The notes beneath the pieces were generated by a model. That model did no database searches. It was not told where the DNA came from and was given only the letters and a program-made list of their open reading frames with translations. The translations under genes and the position numbers were made by a program. 64,000 bases of DNA from JAJFFW01 sp965263375 (GTDB lineage: Bacteria > Pseudomonadota > Alphaproteobacteria > Caulobacterales > Parvularculaceae). This document shows positions 34,672 through 43,451 of the stretch, piece after piece; position 1 is the first letter of the stretch, and every line of letters begins with the position of its first letter. The stretch is taken from assembly GCA_965263375.1 (NCBI GenBank), contig OZ253669.1:1674001-1738000 (forward strand). Reading direction: 5' to 3'.

Positions 34672-37239
34672 TTGTTAGAAATTTGGGTGTTAGTGCTGGG
34701 CGTTGCGTTTTTATTGGGCCTTACGGTTCTTTTGCAACCCTTTGCGCGGTTTATAAAAGTCCCACATTCGGTGGTCCTTGCTGGCACGGGGTTAGCCTTA
34801 TCTGCGGCGGCTCATGTGATCCCTATACCAAGCGAATTTGGCACAGGGCTCTATGATCAATTTTACGAAGGCGTCACCGCCATTACGGAATTTTCCCTAA
34901 CTGGGGAAATGATTTTATTTGTTTTTCTCCCTGCGCTCGTGTTTGAAAGCGCGTTGCATCTTGAATTAAAATGGCTGCGCCGTGACTTGCCCGTGATCAT
35001 CTTTTTGGCAATTGGCGGGGTTTTGATTTCCGCCGCCATTGTCGGGCTGACACTACAGGCCTTTTCCGGTCAAGCTTTACTGGTCTGCCTATTGATAGGC
35101 GCGATTATCGCCGCAACCGACCCCGTGGCGGTTATCGCTCTGTTTAAAGACCTTGGCGCACCCAAAAGATTGACCGTCTTGGTGGAGGGCGAAAGCCTTT
35201 TTAACGACGCAACGGCCATTGTGCTTTCAGGTCTTGTTTTACAGCTGCTGGCGATGGCGGCGCAACCAACGTTGAGCGGTGCAATTTTTGATGCGATCCG
35301 TGTCTTTGGGCTTGGGGTGATTATCGGCCTCAGCATCGCCAGAGGCGGCATAGCGTTAATGCGCGGCTTTCATGAGAACGCGATTGCAATCACAACCCTT
35401 GCTATCGTCACGCCCTTTTTCGCGTTTGTGTTGGCGGAACATTTTTTCCACGCATCGGGCGTTATCGCGGCGGTTATGTGCGGTCTTATCGTCGGCAATT
35501 TTGGGCGCCGTGTTATTCCCCCAGAAATCTTTGAAGACATATCCCACACCTGGCACAATATTTCATATTGGGCGACGGGGTTGATCTTCCTGCTTGTCGG
35601 CATGACCGTTCCTTCGCTAATTAGCGGCAATATCTGGAATTATTTTGACGAAGCCCTGTGGCTGTTTGTTGTCGCGACTATTGTTCGCTTTGCCGTTATT
35701 TTCGCGGCGATGCCGGTCCTTTCTTATACCGGCCTGACCCAACGCCTTAGCACCGGCTTTCAAGTGATTATGGTTTGGGGCGGTCTGCGCGGCGCGGTGT
35801 CGCTCGCCCTCGCCTTGCTTGTCCTTGATGCGGAAGCAATCCCCCATGAGACAAGAAGCTATATCGCAGAGCTTGTGACAATTTTCGTCTTGTTCACCCT
35901 AGCGCTTCAGGCGACATCCATTGGCGCGCTTATGAACTGGCTGGGGCTGCGCGGCCTTAGCGTTGCTGAGCAGACAATTCGTGATCGGTCTGTATCATTC
36001 GTGCGGCAACGGGTCGGCGATGAGCTGACCGATGACTTAGCGGATGAAGGAAAAAATCCAGATGAGTATAAGGAGATCTTAGAACGATATCAGCCCCAAA
36101 AAGCTTCTTCTGCCAACACAATTTCCGCCGACACAAATGATGACGCTCGTGACAAAACCGCCTCAACTGATGCCGCCCCGAGCCACGCCGATTGGGTGCG
36201 CCGCGGGTTGTTATTGGCCTTAAGCCAAGAGCGTCAGTTTTATCTTGATGCATTTGATGAGGGCGCCGCCTCAGCGGAGCGGCGAATAATTATCCTTGAC
36301 CGCATAGATACGGTGATGGACGCTTTGTCCGCCCTTTCGTGTAAAGGCGATGACTTGCGCGAAATAAGCTTCGTCCTCGAACAATCTGTGCGGCATACAA
36401 ATGCGTTTGGCCGCGCCCTGTGGCTTTACAGAACGACGCGCCTAACGTGGCCAATGGCGCAAATTTTAACCTGGCGGTTTAATGGGCTGACCGCCATCCG
36501 CGCGGCCCTGCACCGGCTTGAAGAAGAAGACCGGCTAGAAGAAATAACCGCCATTTTGCCGGCGCAGACCCATTCAGACTTCCAAAAACTTTATCAGCTG
36601 CGCAAAACCGCGGTTGAAAAAGCCTTCCACGCTTTATGGCGCCAGCACCCCAAATTTTCCCGGGCGGTTGAACGCTATAATCTGCGCAGCAAAGGGCTAA
36701 AGCTAGAGCGCCGTGGCTACGCCCAGCTTTTAGACCATGGCCTTATCGGACCAGAAGCCTATAAGGCGGTTTTAGAAAGCCTTGATGATATTGATGAACC
36801 CAAACCCGTTTTAGAGCTTCATTACGACCGGGTGGCGCTGCTGGGCAATCTTCCCGTTTTCAACAAGCTGCCCAAACGCGGGCAACGTTATTTAGCGTCT
36901 AGGTTGAAACATGTTTTCCTGCCGCCTACGGATGTTGTGTTCCACGCCGGGGATTTCGCGGACAGCATGTATTTTATATCTGACGGCGCGATTACCCTCA
37001 CCTTTCAGGACGGGCGGGTCATCCATTTGGGCACCGGCGATTTTTTTGGCGAGATTGCCCTTTTAAACGCGTCCGTTCGTATCGCGACGGCGACCAGCGA
37101 TGGGTATTCCAGCTTGATGCGTCTTGATAAAAAAGATTTCGATCGCGCGATGGCGAAATACCCGATCCTCGCCAAAGAAATTGAAAAAGTGGCTGAAGAA
37201 CGCCAGGCGCTTTCAAGTAAATCCACGTTTTTGTCTTAG
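34672..37239 (+). CDS. CPA1 Na+/H+ antiporter with C-terminal cyclic-nucleotide-binding domain
   Basis: An 855-residue exchanger. About 12 membrane segments in residues 1-420 include the ion-site stretch IIAATDPVAVIALFKDLGAP, GESLFNDATAIVLSG and WGGLRGAVSLALALL, all diagnostic of NHE/SOS1-type CPA1 antiporters. A long helical cytosolic region (430-730) leads to a cNMP-binding domain (about 735-845) with DFFGEIALLNASVRIATA, containing the FGE and Arg of a phosphate-binding cassette. Animal sperm NHE and plant SOS1 share this layout. Translation starts at TTG 34672; no ATG lies near enough to replace it. It is distinct from the antiporter at 2473, which has an RCK-like tail instead. Confidence 0.9.
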   Translation: MLEIWVLVLGVAFLLGLTVLLQPFARFIKVPHSVVLAGTGLALSAAAHVIPIPSEFGTGLYDQFYEGVTAITEFSLTGEMILFVFLPALVFESALHLELKWLRRDLPVIIFLAIGGVLISAAIVGLTLQAFSGQALLVCLLIGAIIAATDPVAVIALFKDLGAPKRLTVLVEGESLFNDATAIVLSGLVLQLLAMAAQPTLSGAIFDAIRVFGLGVIIGLSIARGGIALMRGFHENAIAITTLAIVTPFFAFVLAEHFFHASGVIAAVMCGLIVGNFGRRVIPPEIFEDISHTWHNISYWATGLIFLLVGMTVPSLISGNIWNYFDEALWLFVVATIVRFAVIFAAMPVLSYTGLTQRLSTGFQVIMVWGGLRGAVSLALALLVLDAEAIPHETRSYIAELVTIFVLFTLALQATSIGALMNWLGLRGLSVAEQTIRDRSVSFVRQRVGDELTDDLADEGKNPDEYKEILERYQPQKASSANTISADTNDDARDKTASTDAAPSHADWVRRGLLLALSQERQFYLDAFDEGAASAERRIIILDRIDTVMDALSALSCKGDDLREISFVLEQSVRHTNAFGRALWLYRTTRLTWPMAQILTWRFNGLTAIRAALHRLEEEDRLEEITAILPAQTHSDFQKLYQLRKTAVEKAFHALWRQHPKFSRAVERYNLRSKGLKLERRGYAQLLDHGLIGPEAYKAVLESLDDIDEPKPVLELHYDRVALLGNLPVFNKLPKRGQRYLASRLKHVFLPPTDVVFHAGDFADSMYFISDGAITLTFQDGRVIHLGTGDFFGEIALLNASVRIATATSDGYSSLMRLDKKDFDRAMAKYPILAKEIEKVAEERQALSSKSTFLS

Positions 37240-37381
37240 CTATGGGCACAGTATTGGTGAGAACACACCGGTCTTAAACCCTAGAAAAATTGAAACAATC
37301 GGGCCATAGTTTGTTCCGCCTGGGCCGCGGCGGCGTTCACCGATCCGCGACGCGCACGGGCGATAATGGGGGGAGAGCGAA

Positions 37382-37621
37382 ATGGCCAATGAAGAGCATG
37401 TCCGGATTTTGAAATCCGACCTTAAAGCATGGCGCAACCTTCAAAACGAACTGCGTAAGAATAACCAAAGGGCGGATCTTGAAATGGGGCGGACCTCGAA
37501 GGGGCGGACCTCGAAGGGCGGACCTCAGAGGGCGGACCTCGAAGGGGCGGACCTCGAAAGGGGCGGACCTCAGAGGGCGGACCTCGAAGGGGCGAACCTC
37601 GAAGAGGCGGACCTCGAATAG
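37382..37621 (+). pseudogene. N-terminal part of a split pentapeptide-repeat/TIR gene
   Basis: It starts with a strong ribosome binding site (GGGGGGAGAG at 37368-37377) and ATG 37382. The first 28 residues, ANEEHVRILKSDLKAWRNLQ, are the standard leader of pentapeptide-repeat proteins fused to TIR domains. Translation then enters a 15-bp tandem array encoding A(D/N)L(E/R)G pentapeptides, but the first unit is 17 bp long (GCGGATCTTGAAATGGG). This shifts the frame, and reading ends at TAG 37619-37621 after 79 codons. The TIR frame itself is open from 37483 to 39333 without interruption. The gene is thus interrupted by a two-base excess in the first unit. It may be a decayed gene, a switchable (phase-variable) one, or the product of a sequencing error. 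Confidence 0.65.
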
Positions 37622-37794
37622 GGGCGGACCTCAGAAGGGCGAACCTCGTAGGGGCGAACCTCGAAGGGGCGGACCTCAGAGGGGCGAACCTCAGAGGGGC
37701 GAACCTCGAAGGGGCGAACCTCAGAGGGCGGACCTCAGAGGGGCGAACCTCGAAGGGGCGAACCTCGAAGGGGCGGACCTCGAACCTCGAAGGG
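37472..37794 (+). repeat. 15-bp tandem array encoding pentapeptide repeats
   Basis: Twenty-one units of consensus GCGGACCTCGAAGGG. By eye the unit lengths are 17,15,14,14,15,16,14,15,15,17,15,15,15,15,15,15,14,15,15,15,22 bp. Most length changes fall in the G run. In one frame the units read ADLEG/ANLEG/ADLRG, the pentapeptide beta-helix signature. Other frames read GRTSE and GPRRG and are also free of stops over long parts. Beyond the first unit the deviations sum to +6, a multiple of three, so the array as a whole stays in frame with the TIR region. Confidence 0.9.
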
Positions 37795-37804
37795 GCGAAT
37801 GTAG

Positions 37805-37861
37805 AATCCGTAATCACGGGGTTAGGCCACAACCCGCCCGCTAACCCCGTGATTACGGATT
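37805..37861. repeat. perfect 21-bp inverted repeat at the array/TIR junction
   Basis: The left arm 37805-37825 is the exact reverse complement of the right arm 37841-37861, with a 15-nt loop. The core is ATCCGTAATCACGGGGTTAG. It lies within the TIR reading frame, so a folded mRNA would form a very stable hairpin between the pentapeptide and TIR parts. No T run follows, so it is not a standard terminator. The GTG at 37849, the only plausible internal start for the TIR part, lies in the right arm. Confidence 0.95.
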
Positions 37862-39333
37862 TAACGGGCGTAACATCCTTAAGTCAAATCCAATTAAATT
37901 CAATGTTGGGGGACAGTTTAACCAAGATTCCCGCTGGTTTAACACAGCCAGCAAGCTGGCCGATTATTGATCCGCATACGGGGGAAGAGATTGCGGCGGC
38001 AAAATCAGAGGGCGCGCCAGGATCAGACGACGCACCAGGCTCAGAAGTCGCGCCAGGTGATGGCAAGGAACCACCCATCGCGATTGACCGGCCATTTATC
38101 TTCCTTTCTTATTCAAGTGATGACCGCGACCAAGGCGGCGCAAAATCCATTCGCGAACTGCGCCGTCACTTGATTGAAAAAGGGGTCCCGGTCTGGTGGG
38201 ATCAAGATATTGAATCAGGGGCCGCTTGGCGAGAAACGATTAAAAAACGCCTAAGCGCCGCGAAAGCGGTGTTGACCTTTTGGACCGCAAACAGTGTTCA
38301 ATCCAACCCCGTCATCGAAGAAGCCAGCACCGCGCAATCAAACAAAAAACTCGTCCATGCCCGGTTGGATGACGCCGAATTGCCTTATGGGTTTTCAGAA
38401 ACTCAGTATTCCGATTTACAAGGGTGGGACACTGATTCTGAGGGGATGGCGGCTTTAATCCGGGCGCTAGAAGGAAAATTGAACCCGATTTCCCGCAACG
38501 ACAAAGTCAAAGCCATGAGGGCCAGCAGCCCCGCGGGTTTTGATCACGCAGCCGGTAAGATCACCGCCTTTGCCCGCCCGCCCGGCGCTAGGCCCGAAAA
38601 TGAAAATATTCCGGACAGGGACCGCCGCGTCAGCGCCCAAAAAACCTTAGTGAATGACCTGATTGAAGATGTTCAAGAACTTGTTGATGGCCAATCTAAT
38701 TTTCATAAAGCGCCGCAGTTGATAAAATTATTGGGGCGTCTTTTGGGTTCGCTTAAGGAAGATGAATTGAACTGGGTAACCCTGGACGACCGGATGCAAC
38801 TATTACGCGGTATGATGAACGATGACATCGACATGCTTGGCGCGCCGGACCGTATTACCGACGCTCTAAAACTGATTGACGAGCGTCACAAGGAATTGCG
38901 CCCGCTTGTGCAACCAAAACAGCCGCCGCCGGATCATCCGGACGCCATAAAACCGCCGCCATATCACAGTGTCGCCGGCGCCGACCCCGACGAAGCCAAG
39001 AAAGATGGCGAAGAGCTCGCCAATATTATGCAAGATGAGGAAGCGGATGCGACAACAGATGACGGCGTCCAACACCTAATCGGGAATGCGGCTATTGATA
39101 TGGCGGAAGCCGCGGGCGACATCCCCGCCGAGGGAACAGCCTCACCAGAAGAGCGTAGTAAAAAGCTCGGCATCTTCCGCCGGGCCGTTGTCAAACTCGC
39201 CCAATATGTGGGGGCCTTCACCCTTGCCACCACCAGCGCTATCGCGGCCGGGGTGCTTACTAACCCCGTCGCCGCGACGACATTGCTAGACAGAATTCAG
39301 CCAATTCTAGATAAGCTTTTGCAGTTTTTCTGA
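37849..39333 (+). CDS. TIR-domain protein (C-terminal part of the split gene)
   Basis: A 494-residue open frame if read from GTG 37849, which has no ribosome binding site and lies in a hairpin. It is really the 3' part of the gene starting at 37382. Residues 82-212 are a TIR domain: FIFLSYSSDDRD, then GVPVWWDQDIESGAAWRETI, and SNPVIEEASTA with the Glu expected for NAD+ hydrolysis by bacterial TIR enzymes (about residue 158). A linker rich in APGS precedes it. The remainder is a helical region of unknown function ending in a hydrophobic stretch (YVGAFTLATTSAIAAGVL), possibly membrane-associated. Pentapeptide-TIR proteins are suspected defence or cell-death effectors. The neighbour is tRNA-Leu, a common integration site. 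Confidence 0.75.
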   Translation: MITDLTGVTSLSQIQLNSMLGDSLTKIPAGLTQPASWPIIDPHTGEEIAAAKSEGAPGSDDAPGSEVAPGDGKEPPIAIDRPFIFLSYSSDDRDQGGAKSIRELRRHLIEKGVPVWWDQDIESGAAWRETIKKRLSAAKAVLTFWTANSVQSNPVIEEASTAQSNKKLVHARLDDAELPYGFSETQYSDLQGWDTDSEGMAALIRALEGKLNPISRNDKVKAMRASSPAGFDHAAGKITAFARPPGARPENENIPDRDRRVSAQKTLVNDLIEDVQELVDGQSNFHKAPQLIKLLGRLLGSLKEDELNWVTLDDRMQLLRGMMNDDIDMLGAPDRITDALKLIDERHKELRPLVQPKQPPPDHPDAIKPPPYHSVAGADPDEAKKDGEELANIMQDEEADATTDDGVQHLIGNAAIDMAEAAGDIPAEGTASPEERSKKLGIFRRAVVKLAQYVGAFTLATTSAIAAGVLTNPVAATTLLDRIQPILDKLLQFF

Positions 39334-39406
39334 TCAGCGCGTTGCGTTCAGTTGGGCCAGCGGAAGCGCGCTGAGCTGCGTTTGCGTTGCAAACGGTCTC
39401 AGATCA

Positions 39407-39491
39407 TGGTGCGGATGGAGGGACTTGAACCCCCACGCCTCGCGGCGCCAGAACCTAAATCTGGTGCGTCTACCAATTTCGCCACATCCGC
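39407..39491 (-). tRNA. tRNA-Leu (TAG), CCA encoded
   Basis: On the reverse strand an 85-nt class II tRNA: acceptor stem GCGGATG/CATCCGC, D arm, anticodon loop TTTAGGT (anticodon TAG), a long variable arm (GCGCCGCGAGGCGT) and T arm GGGGGTTCAAGTCCCTC, ending in encoded CCA. It lies between the TIR gene and nnr. Confidence 0.96.
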
Positions 39492-39609
39492 ATCGACCAA
39501 AAGAATTCGATCTAACAGTCGAAGAGCGCATGTATAACAAAGTCATGGGTGATGTCGAGACTAAAATCGCGCCTGTGGAGATAAGTTACGGCTATAATCA
39601 GCAATTAAA

Positions 39610-41136
39610 TCAGCTTTGTGCTGGCTGGGGGTCTTTCCGGTTCCCGTCAAGCAACATGCGGTATACCCCTGGCAATTCGTCAGCCAGATCTTCAGCGATA
39701 AGGCCATGGCCAAACGCCTGCGCGCAAGCGCCATGCAGCCACACGCCCGCCGCGGCAGCCTCAAAACCAGCCATCCCTTGCGCTTTTAGGCCTAATATAA
39801 ATCCGGCTAAGACGTCCCCCGACCCGGCGGTTGCAAGGCTGGGCGGCGCATTCGCATTGATGGCCGCGCGTCCGTCTGGGGCGGCGATAACCGTATCGGC
39901 CCCTTTAAGGACAACAACGCAGCCAGCGCGAACGGCCGCGGCGCGGGCCGCGGACAGGCGATCTTCTTGAAGTTGGATATGGCCCGTAAACAAACGCGCA
40001 AACTCTCCGCCATGGGGCGTTATCACATCCTCCTCCCGCAGGGCGTCAAAAAGCCGTTCCGCCGATCCTTCAAAGCTTGTTAGCGCGTCCGCATCAAGGA
40101 CTGCGAACCTGGCGCTAGAAAGAAGCGCCAATGTTTTTTGCGCCGTTGCGTCCCCTACCCCTGCGCCGGGGCCGATCAAACCGGCGCGATACCGGGCGTC
40201 TTTAAAAAAGTTTGCGACTTCTTGGGACGTGTCAGCGGGTCGCAAAAGAATTGCGTTTAAATGGGCTGCATGTTCCTGCGCCGCCGCCCGTGGGGCGAGT
40301 AGCGTGACAATCCCCGCGCCGGCGCGCAGAGCGCCATATCCGGCAAGGCGCGCCGCCCCGCCCGCAAAGGGTGGGCCAGCAAAAACCGCCGCCCCGCCGC
40401 GGGTGTATTTGTGGCTGACAAATGAGGCCCTTGGGAACGCCCCGCCCCATAGTTGGGGACCATTAATAATCGTCTGGGGACGGATTTGATTGAGCGTTTC
40501 GCCGTCTATGCCAATATCGACAATATCCACAGCGCCGCTATACGCGCGGCCTGGGAAGAGAAAATGACCAATTTTTGCTCGGAAAAAAGTCAAAGTCCGC
40601 TGGGCCTCAAGCGCGGTTCCCATAACGCCGCCCGTATCGGCGTTGATCCCCGACGGCAGGTCAATCGCAACAACCGGCGCGGGGTGCGCGTTCGCGGCGT
40701 CAATGAACGCTGCGGCCTTTCCTTCGATTGGGCGCGCTAGACCTGTCCCAAAAAGGGCGTCGATGATGAGCTGTACGCCGTCAAGCAGATCCGCCTTTAG
40801 GGGCTCAACTGTACCGCCCCCTTTAAAGTAGCGATCCGCAACAATTCGAGCATCGTCTTTTAAAGCATCAACGTCACCGAGCAGGCCAACCCGAACCGGC
40901 CAACCCGCCGCTTTTAAGGCATCCGCAATAACAAACCCGTCGCCGCCATTATTGCCAGGCCCGCAGATGACTAGCACTGATCGCTTGTCCCACCCGCGCT
41001 GTATGGCTTCTGCGGCCCCCGCTCCTGCTTTTTCCATTAAGGAAAGACTGGCGGCGCCGTTCTTCATCGCCACCTTTTCCGCATCGCGCATTTCTTGTGC
41101 GGTTAGAAGAATCTCAGCAGCTCTAAATAAATCCAT
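39610..41136 (-). CDS. nnr: bifunctional NAD(P)H-hydrate epimerase / ADP-dependent dehydratase
   Basis: A 508-residue fusion that repairs hydrated NAD(P)H. The N-terminal YjeF_N epimerase (about 1-210) shows VICGPGNNGGDGFVIADAL and VVAIDLPSGINADTGG. The C-terminal ribokinase-like dehydratase (about 225-500) shows GLIGPGAGVGD, VLDADALTSFEG, DVITPHGGEFARLF and the GSGDVLAGFILGLKAQG nucleotide site. Length and order match E. coli YjeF. It is divergent from glnB; nnr-glnB-glnA is a common alphaproteobacterial arrangement. The codon and base composition is visibly more GC-rich than the H-NOX region. Confidence 0.95.
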   Translation of the reverse strand: MDLFRAAEILLTAQEMRDAEKVAMKNGAASLSLMEKAGAGAAEAIQRGWDKRSVLVICGPGNNGGDGFVIADALKAAGWPVRVGLLGDVDALKDDARIVADRYFKGGGTVEPLKADLLDGVQLIIDALFGTGLARPIEGKAAAFIDAANAHPAPVVAIDLPSGINADTGGVMGTALEAQRTLTFFRAKIGHFLFPGRAYSGAVDIVDIGIDGETLNQIRPQTIINGPQLWGGAFPRASFVSHKYTRGGAAVFAGPPFAGGAARLAGYGALRAGAGIVTLLAPRAAAQEHAAHLNAILLRPADTSQEVANFFKDARYRAGLIGPGAGVGDATAQKTLALLSSARFAVLDADALTSFEGSAERLFDALREEDVITPHGGEFARLFTGHIQLQEDRLSAARAAAVRAGCVVVLKGADTVIAAPDGRAAINANAPPSLATAGSGDVLAGFILGLKAQGMAGFEAAAAGVWLHGACAQAFGHGLIAEDLADELPGVYRMLLDGNRKDPQPAQS

Positions 41137-41294
41137 GTTTTACCTTTTTTTCGGCGGACAATTATTTGAGGTTTCCAAAATTTTAGGAATAAACGAACCT
41201 ATTGCAGGTTAGACAAGCCCGCCTTACAACAAAAGTGTCATAGTCTGCAGCTGACCTGCTACAGGCTTTAATCCACAGATAGAGATTAGAGTTC

Positions 41295-41633
41295 ATGAAG
41301 AAGATCGAAGCTATCATTAAGCCCTTTAAGTTAGATGATGTGAAGGAAGCGCTCCACGAAATCGGCTTACAGGGGATGACTGTTGTAGATGTAAGAGGCT
41401 TTGGCCGTCAGAAAGGCCACACAGAGCTTTATCGTGGCGCTGAATATGTTGTGGACTTCCTACCCAAGGTGAAAATTGAACTTATCGTGGATGATGAGAT
41501 TGCACCTAAGGTGGTGGAATCTATCGCCGCCGCCGCCCATTCAGGGCGCATTGGCGACGGTAAGATTTTTGTTTCCACTATTGACAACGCTTATCGTATT
41601 CGGACGGGGGAAACAGGAAAAGACGCCTTATAG
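41295..41633 (+). CDS. glnB: nitrogen regulatory protein P-II
   Basis: A 112-residue PII signal protein that integrates 2-oxoglutarate, ATP/ADP and glutamine status. The T-loop uridylylation site is RGAEYVVDF (Tyr 51), the signature KKIEAIIKPFKLDDVKEAL is at the start, and the C-terminal GRIGDGKIFVSTIDNAYRIR matches the second PII pattern. It trimerises and controls glnA adenylylation and the Ntr system. It is followed by glnA after 230 bp, with a further gap for a separate promoter. Confidence 0.98.
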   Translation: MKKIEAIIKPFKLDDVKEALHEIGLQGMTVVDVRGFGRQKGHTELYRGAEYVVDFLPKVKIELIVDDEIAPKVVESIAAAAHSGRIGDGKIFVSTIDNAYRIRTGETGKDAL

Positions 41634-41863
41634 GGGTAAAAATTTACGCTCAGCAGATGCGTTATAAAGTCTCATTCTTGCTATAATCGGCTATTTCTGG
41701 CTGTAACTTGAGAGAAAATAGCGTATTTTCTGTACCACAAGTTCCACTATCGCGCTCAACTCCCTTGATAATATTGAGCAAGGTGTTAGCGTGTGCAGCA
41801 AATATACAATACCGCCCGCATACCGCCGGCCGGCCTTCAATCTTATAAGTTGATAAACAGGAG

Positions 41864-43279
41864 ATGAAATCTATGTCCGCTGAGGCCATACTAAGAAAAA
41901 TTAAAGACGAAGACATCAAGTTCGTTGATCTTCGTTTCACAGACCCGCGCGGCAAGTGGCAACACGTTACTTTTGACGTTAGCATGGTCGATGGCGACTT
42001 CTTTACTGACGGTTCGATGTTTGACGGTTCTTCCATCTCTGGTTGGAAAGCCATCAACGAGTCAGACATGGTGTTGATGCCTGATACGGCGTCTGCTGTG
42101 ATCGATCCATTCTTCGCGCAGCCTACGCTTTCTATTTTCTGCGATATTCTTGAGCCTTCAACAGGTCAGCCTTATGGCCGTGACCCACGCTCAACAGCAA
42201 AAGCAGCTGAGGCTTATCTTGCTTCTACTGGCGTTGGCGACACCGCTTATTTCGGCCCAGAAGCTGAATTCTTTATGTTCGACGACGTTCGTTGGTCAAC
42301 GGAGCAAAACAATACAGGTTTTGCGATCGACTCCCTTGAAGGTCCTTACAACACATCAACAGACTATGAGACTGGCAACCTTGGTCACCGTCCTGGCCCT
42401 AAAGGCGGTTACTTCCCAGTGCCGCCAGTTGATTCTGGCCAAGACATCCGCTCTGAAATGCTTGCGATCATGGGCCAAATGGGCATTGAGCCAGAAAAGC
42501 ACCACCACGAGGTTGCGCCATCTCAGCACGAGCTTGGCATGCGCTTTTCTACTCTAACAACGATGGCTGACCGTCTTCAGATCTATAAGTACATCGTTCA
42601 CCAAGTTGCTGCTGGTTACGGTAAAACAGCGACATTCATGCCGAAGCCTGTTTACAATGACAATGGTTCAGGCATGCACGTTCACCAGTCAATCTGGTCA
42701 GGCGGCAAGCCGGCTTTTGCTGGTGATCGTTACGCTGATCTTTCTGAAACTTGCTTGTACTACATTGGCGGCATCATTAAGCACGCGCGTGCAATCAACG
42801 CCTTCGCGAACGCGACTACAAACAGCTATAAGCGTTTGGTTCCTGGCTTTGAAGCGCCAGTCCTTCTTGCTTACTCAGCACGTAACCGTTCAGCATCTGT
42901 TCGTATTCCTTGGGTTGCGTCTCCAAACGGCAAGCGCCTAGAAACGCGTTTCCCTGATGCATCTGGCAACCCATACATGACGTTCGCTGCGTTGTTGATG
43001 GCTGGTCTTGACGGTATTGAGAACAAAATCCACCCTGGCGATCCAATGGATAAAGACCTTTATGACTTGCCGCCTGAAGAACTCAAAGACATTCCAACGG
43101 TTTGTGCGTCTCTTCGTGAAGCCCTTGATTCTCTCGACGCTGACCGCGAGTTCCTGAAAAAAGGCAACGTTTTCAATGACGACCAGATCGACGCTTACAT
43201 TGATCTGAAGGAAGAAGAAGTAATACGTTTCGAAACAACCCCTCATCCGGTTGAATTCGACATGTACTACTCTGTCTAA
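41864..43279 (+). CDS. glnA: glutamine synthetase type I
   Basis: A 471-residue type I glutamine synthetase making glutamine from glutamate, ammonia and ATP. Signatures: FTDGSMFDGSSISGWKAINE (beta-Grasp), PEAEFFMFDDV, EVAPSQHELGMRF and KPVYNDNGSGMHVHQSI (ATP site), and KDLYDLPPEE, which holds the adenylylation Tyr. Length equals the dodecameric GSI-beta enzymes that are regulated by GlnE adenylylation and PII. The ribosome binding site CAGGAG precedes ATG 41864. The coding sequence is biased towards a smaller codon set than its neighbours, as expected for a highly expressed gene. An intrinsic terminator follows. Confidence 0.98.
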   Translation: MKSMSAEAILRKIKDEDIKFVDLRFTDPRGKWQHVTFDVSMVDGDFFTDGSMFDGSSISGWKAINESDMVLMPDTASAVIDPFFAQPTLSIFCDILEPSTGQPYGRDPRSTAKAAEAYLASTGVGDTAYFGPEAEFFMFDDVRWSTEQNNTGFAIDSLEGPYNTSTDYETGNLGHRPGPKGGYFPVPPVDSGQDIRSEMLAIMGQMGIEPEKHHHEVAPSQHELGMRFSTLTTMADRLQIYKYIVHQVAAGYGKTATFMPKPVYNDNGSGMHVHQSIWSGGKPAFAGDRYADLSETCLYYIGGIIKHARAINAFANATTNSYKRLVPGFEAPVLLAYSARNRSASVRIPWVASPNGKRLETRFPDASGNPYMTFAALLMAGLDGIENKIHPGDPMDKDLYDLPPEELKDIPTVCASLREALDSLDADREFLKKGNVFNDDQIDAYIDLKEEEVIRFETTPHPVEFDMYYSV

Positions 43280-43305
43280 TCTGATCGTCTAAGATCTGTT
43301 AAAAG

Positions 43306-43336
43306 AAGACCGGGCCCCGCGCCCGGTCTTTTTTTT
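43306..43336 (+). terminator. intrinsic terminator of glnA
   Basis: AAGACCGGGC (43306-43315) pairs with GCCCGGTCTT (43321-43330) around CCCGC and is followed by a run of eight T. A textbook terminator 26 bp after glnA. Confidence 0.93.
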
Positions 43337-43451
43337 GCGCTTTGCAGCGTAATCTGCGCAGCAAATCATGTGTGCAAGGCTATTGATTTTTGGCAGCAGA
43401 TTTCTCGTACTATCCGAAAATAGGCATATTCAAGGGATAGGAAAAGAAAAC

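Noticed and set aside
37472..37794. CRISPR-like array
   Set aside because: Units are contiguous 14-17 bp repeats without spacers and encode A(D/N)LxG pentapeptides; no cas genes are nearby.
37422..37832. Long reverse-strand open frame over the 15-bp repeat array (Arg/Pro/Phe-rich)
   Set aside because: The repeat unit happens to lack stop codons in most frames; the translation is low-complexity and has no ribosome binding site. It mirrors the pentapeptide array.
37382..39491. Genomic island or prophage inserted at tRNA-Leu
   Set aside because: No integrase, no direct repeat of the tRNA 3' end could be found near the TIR gene, and both flanks are ordinary genes.
41634..41863. Sigma-54/NtrC promoter of glnA
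   Set aside because: GGTGTTAGCGTGTGC near 41780 resembles a GG-GC element but the spacing is off by one and no clear NtrC site is seen; not strong enough to call.
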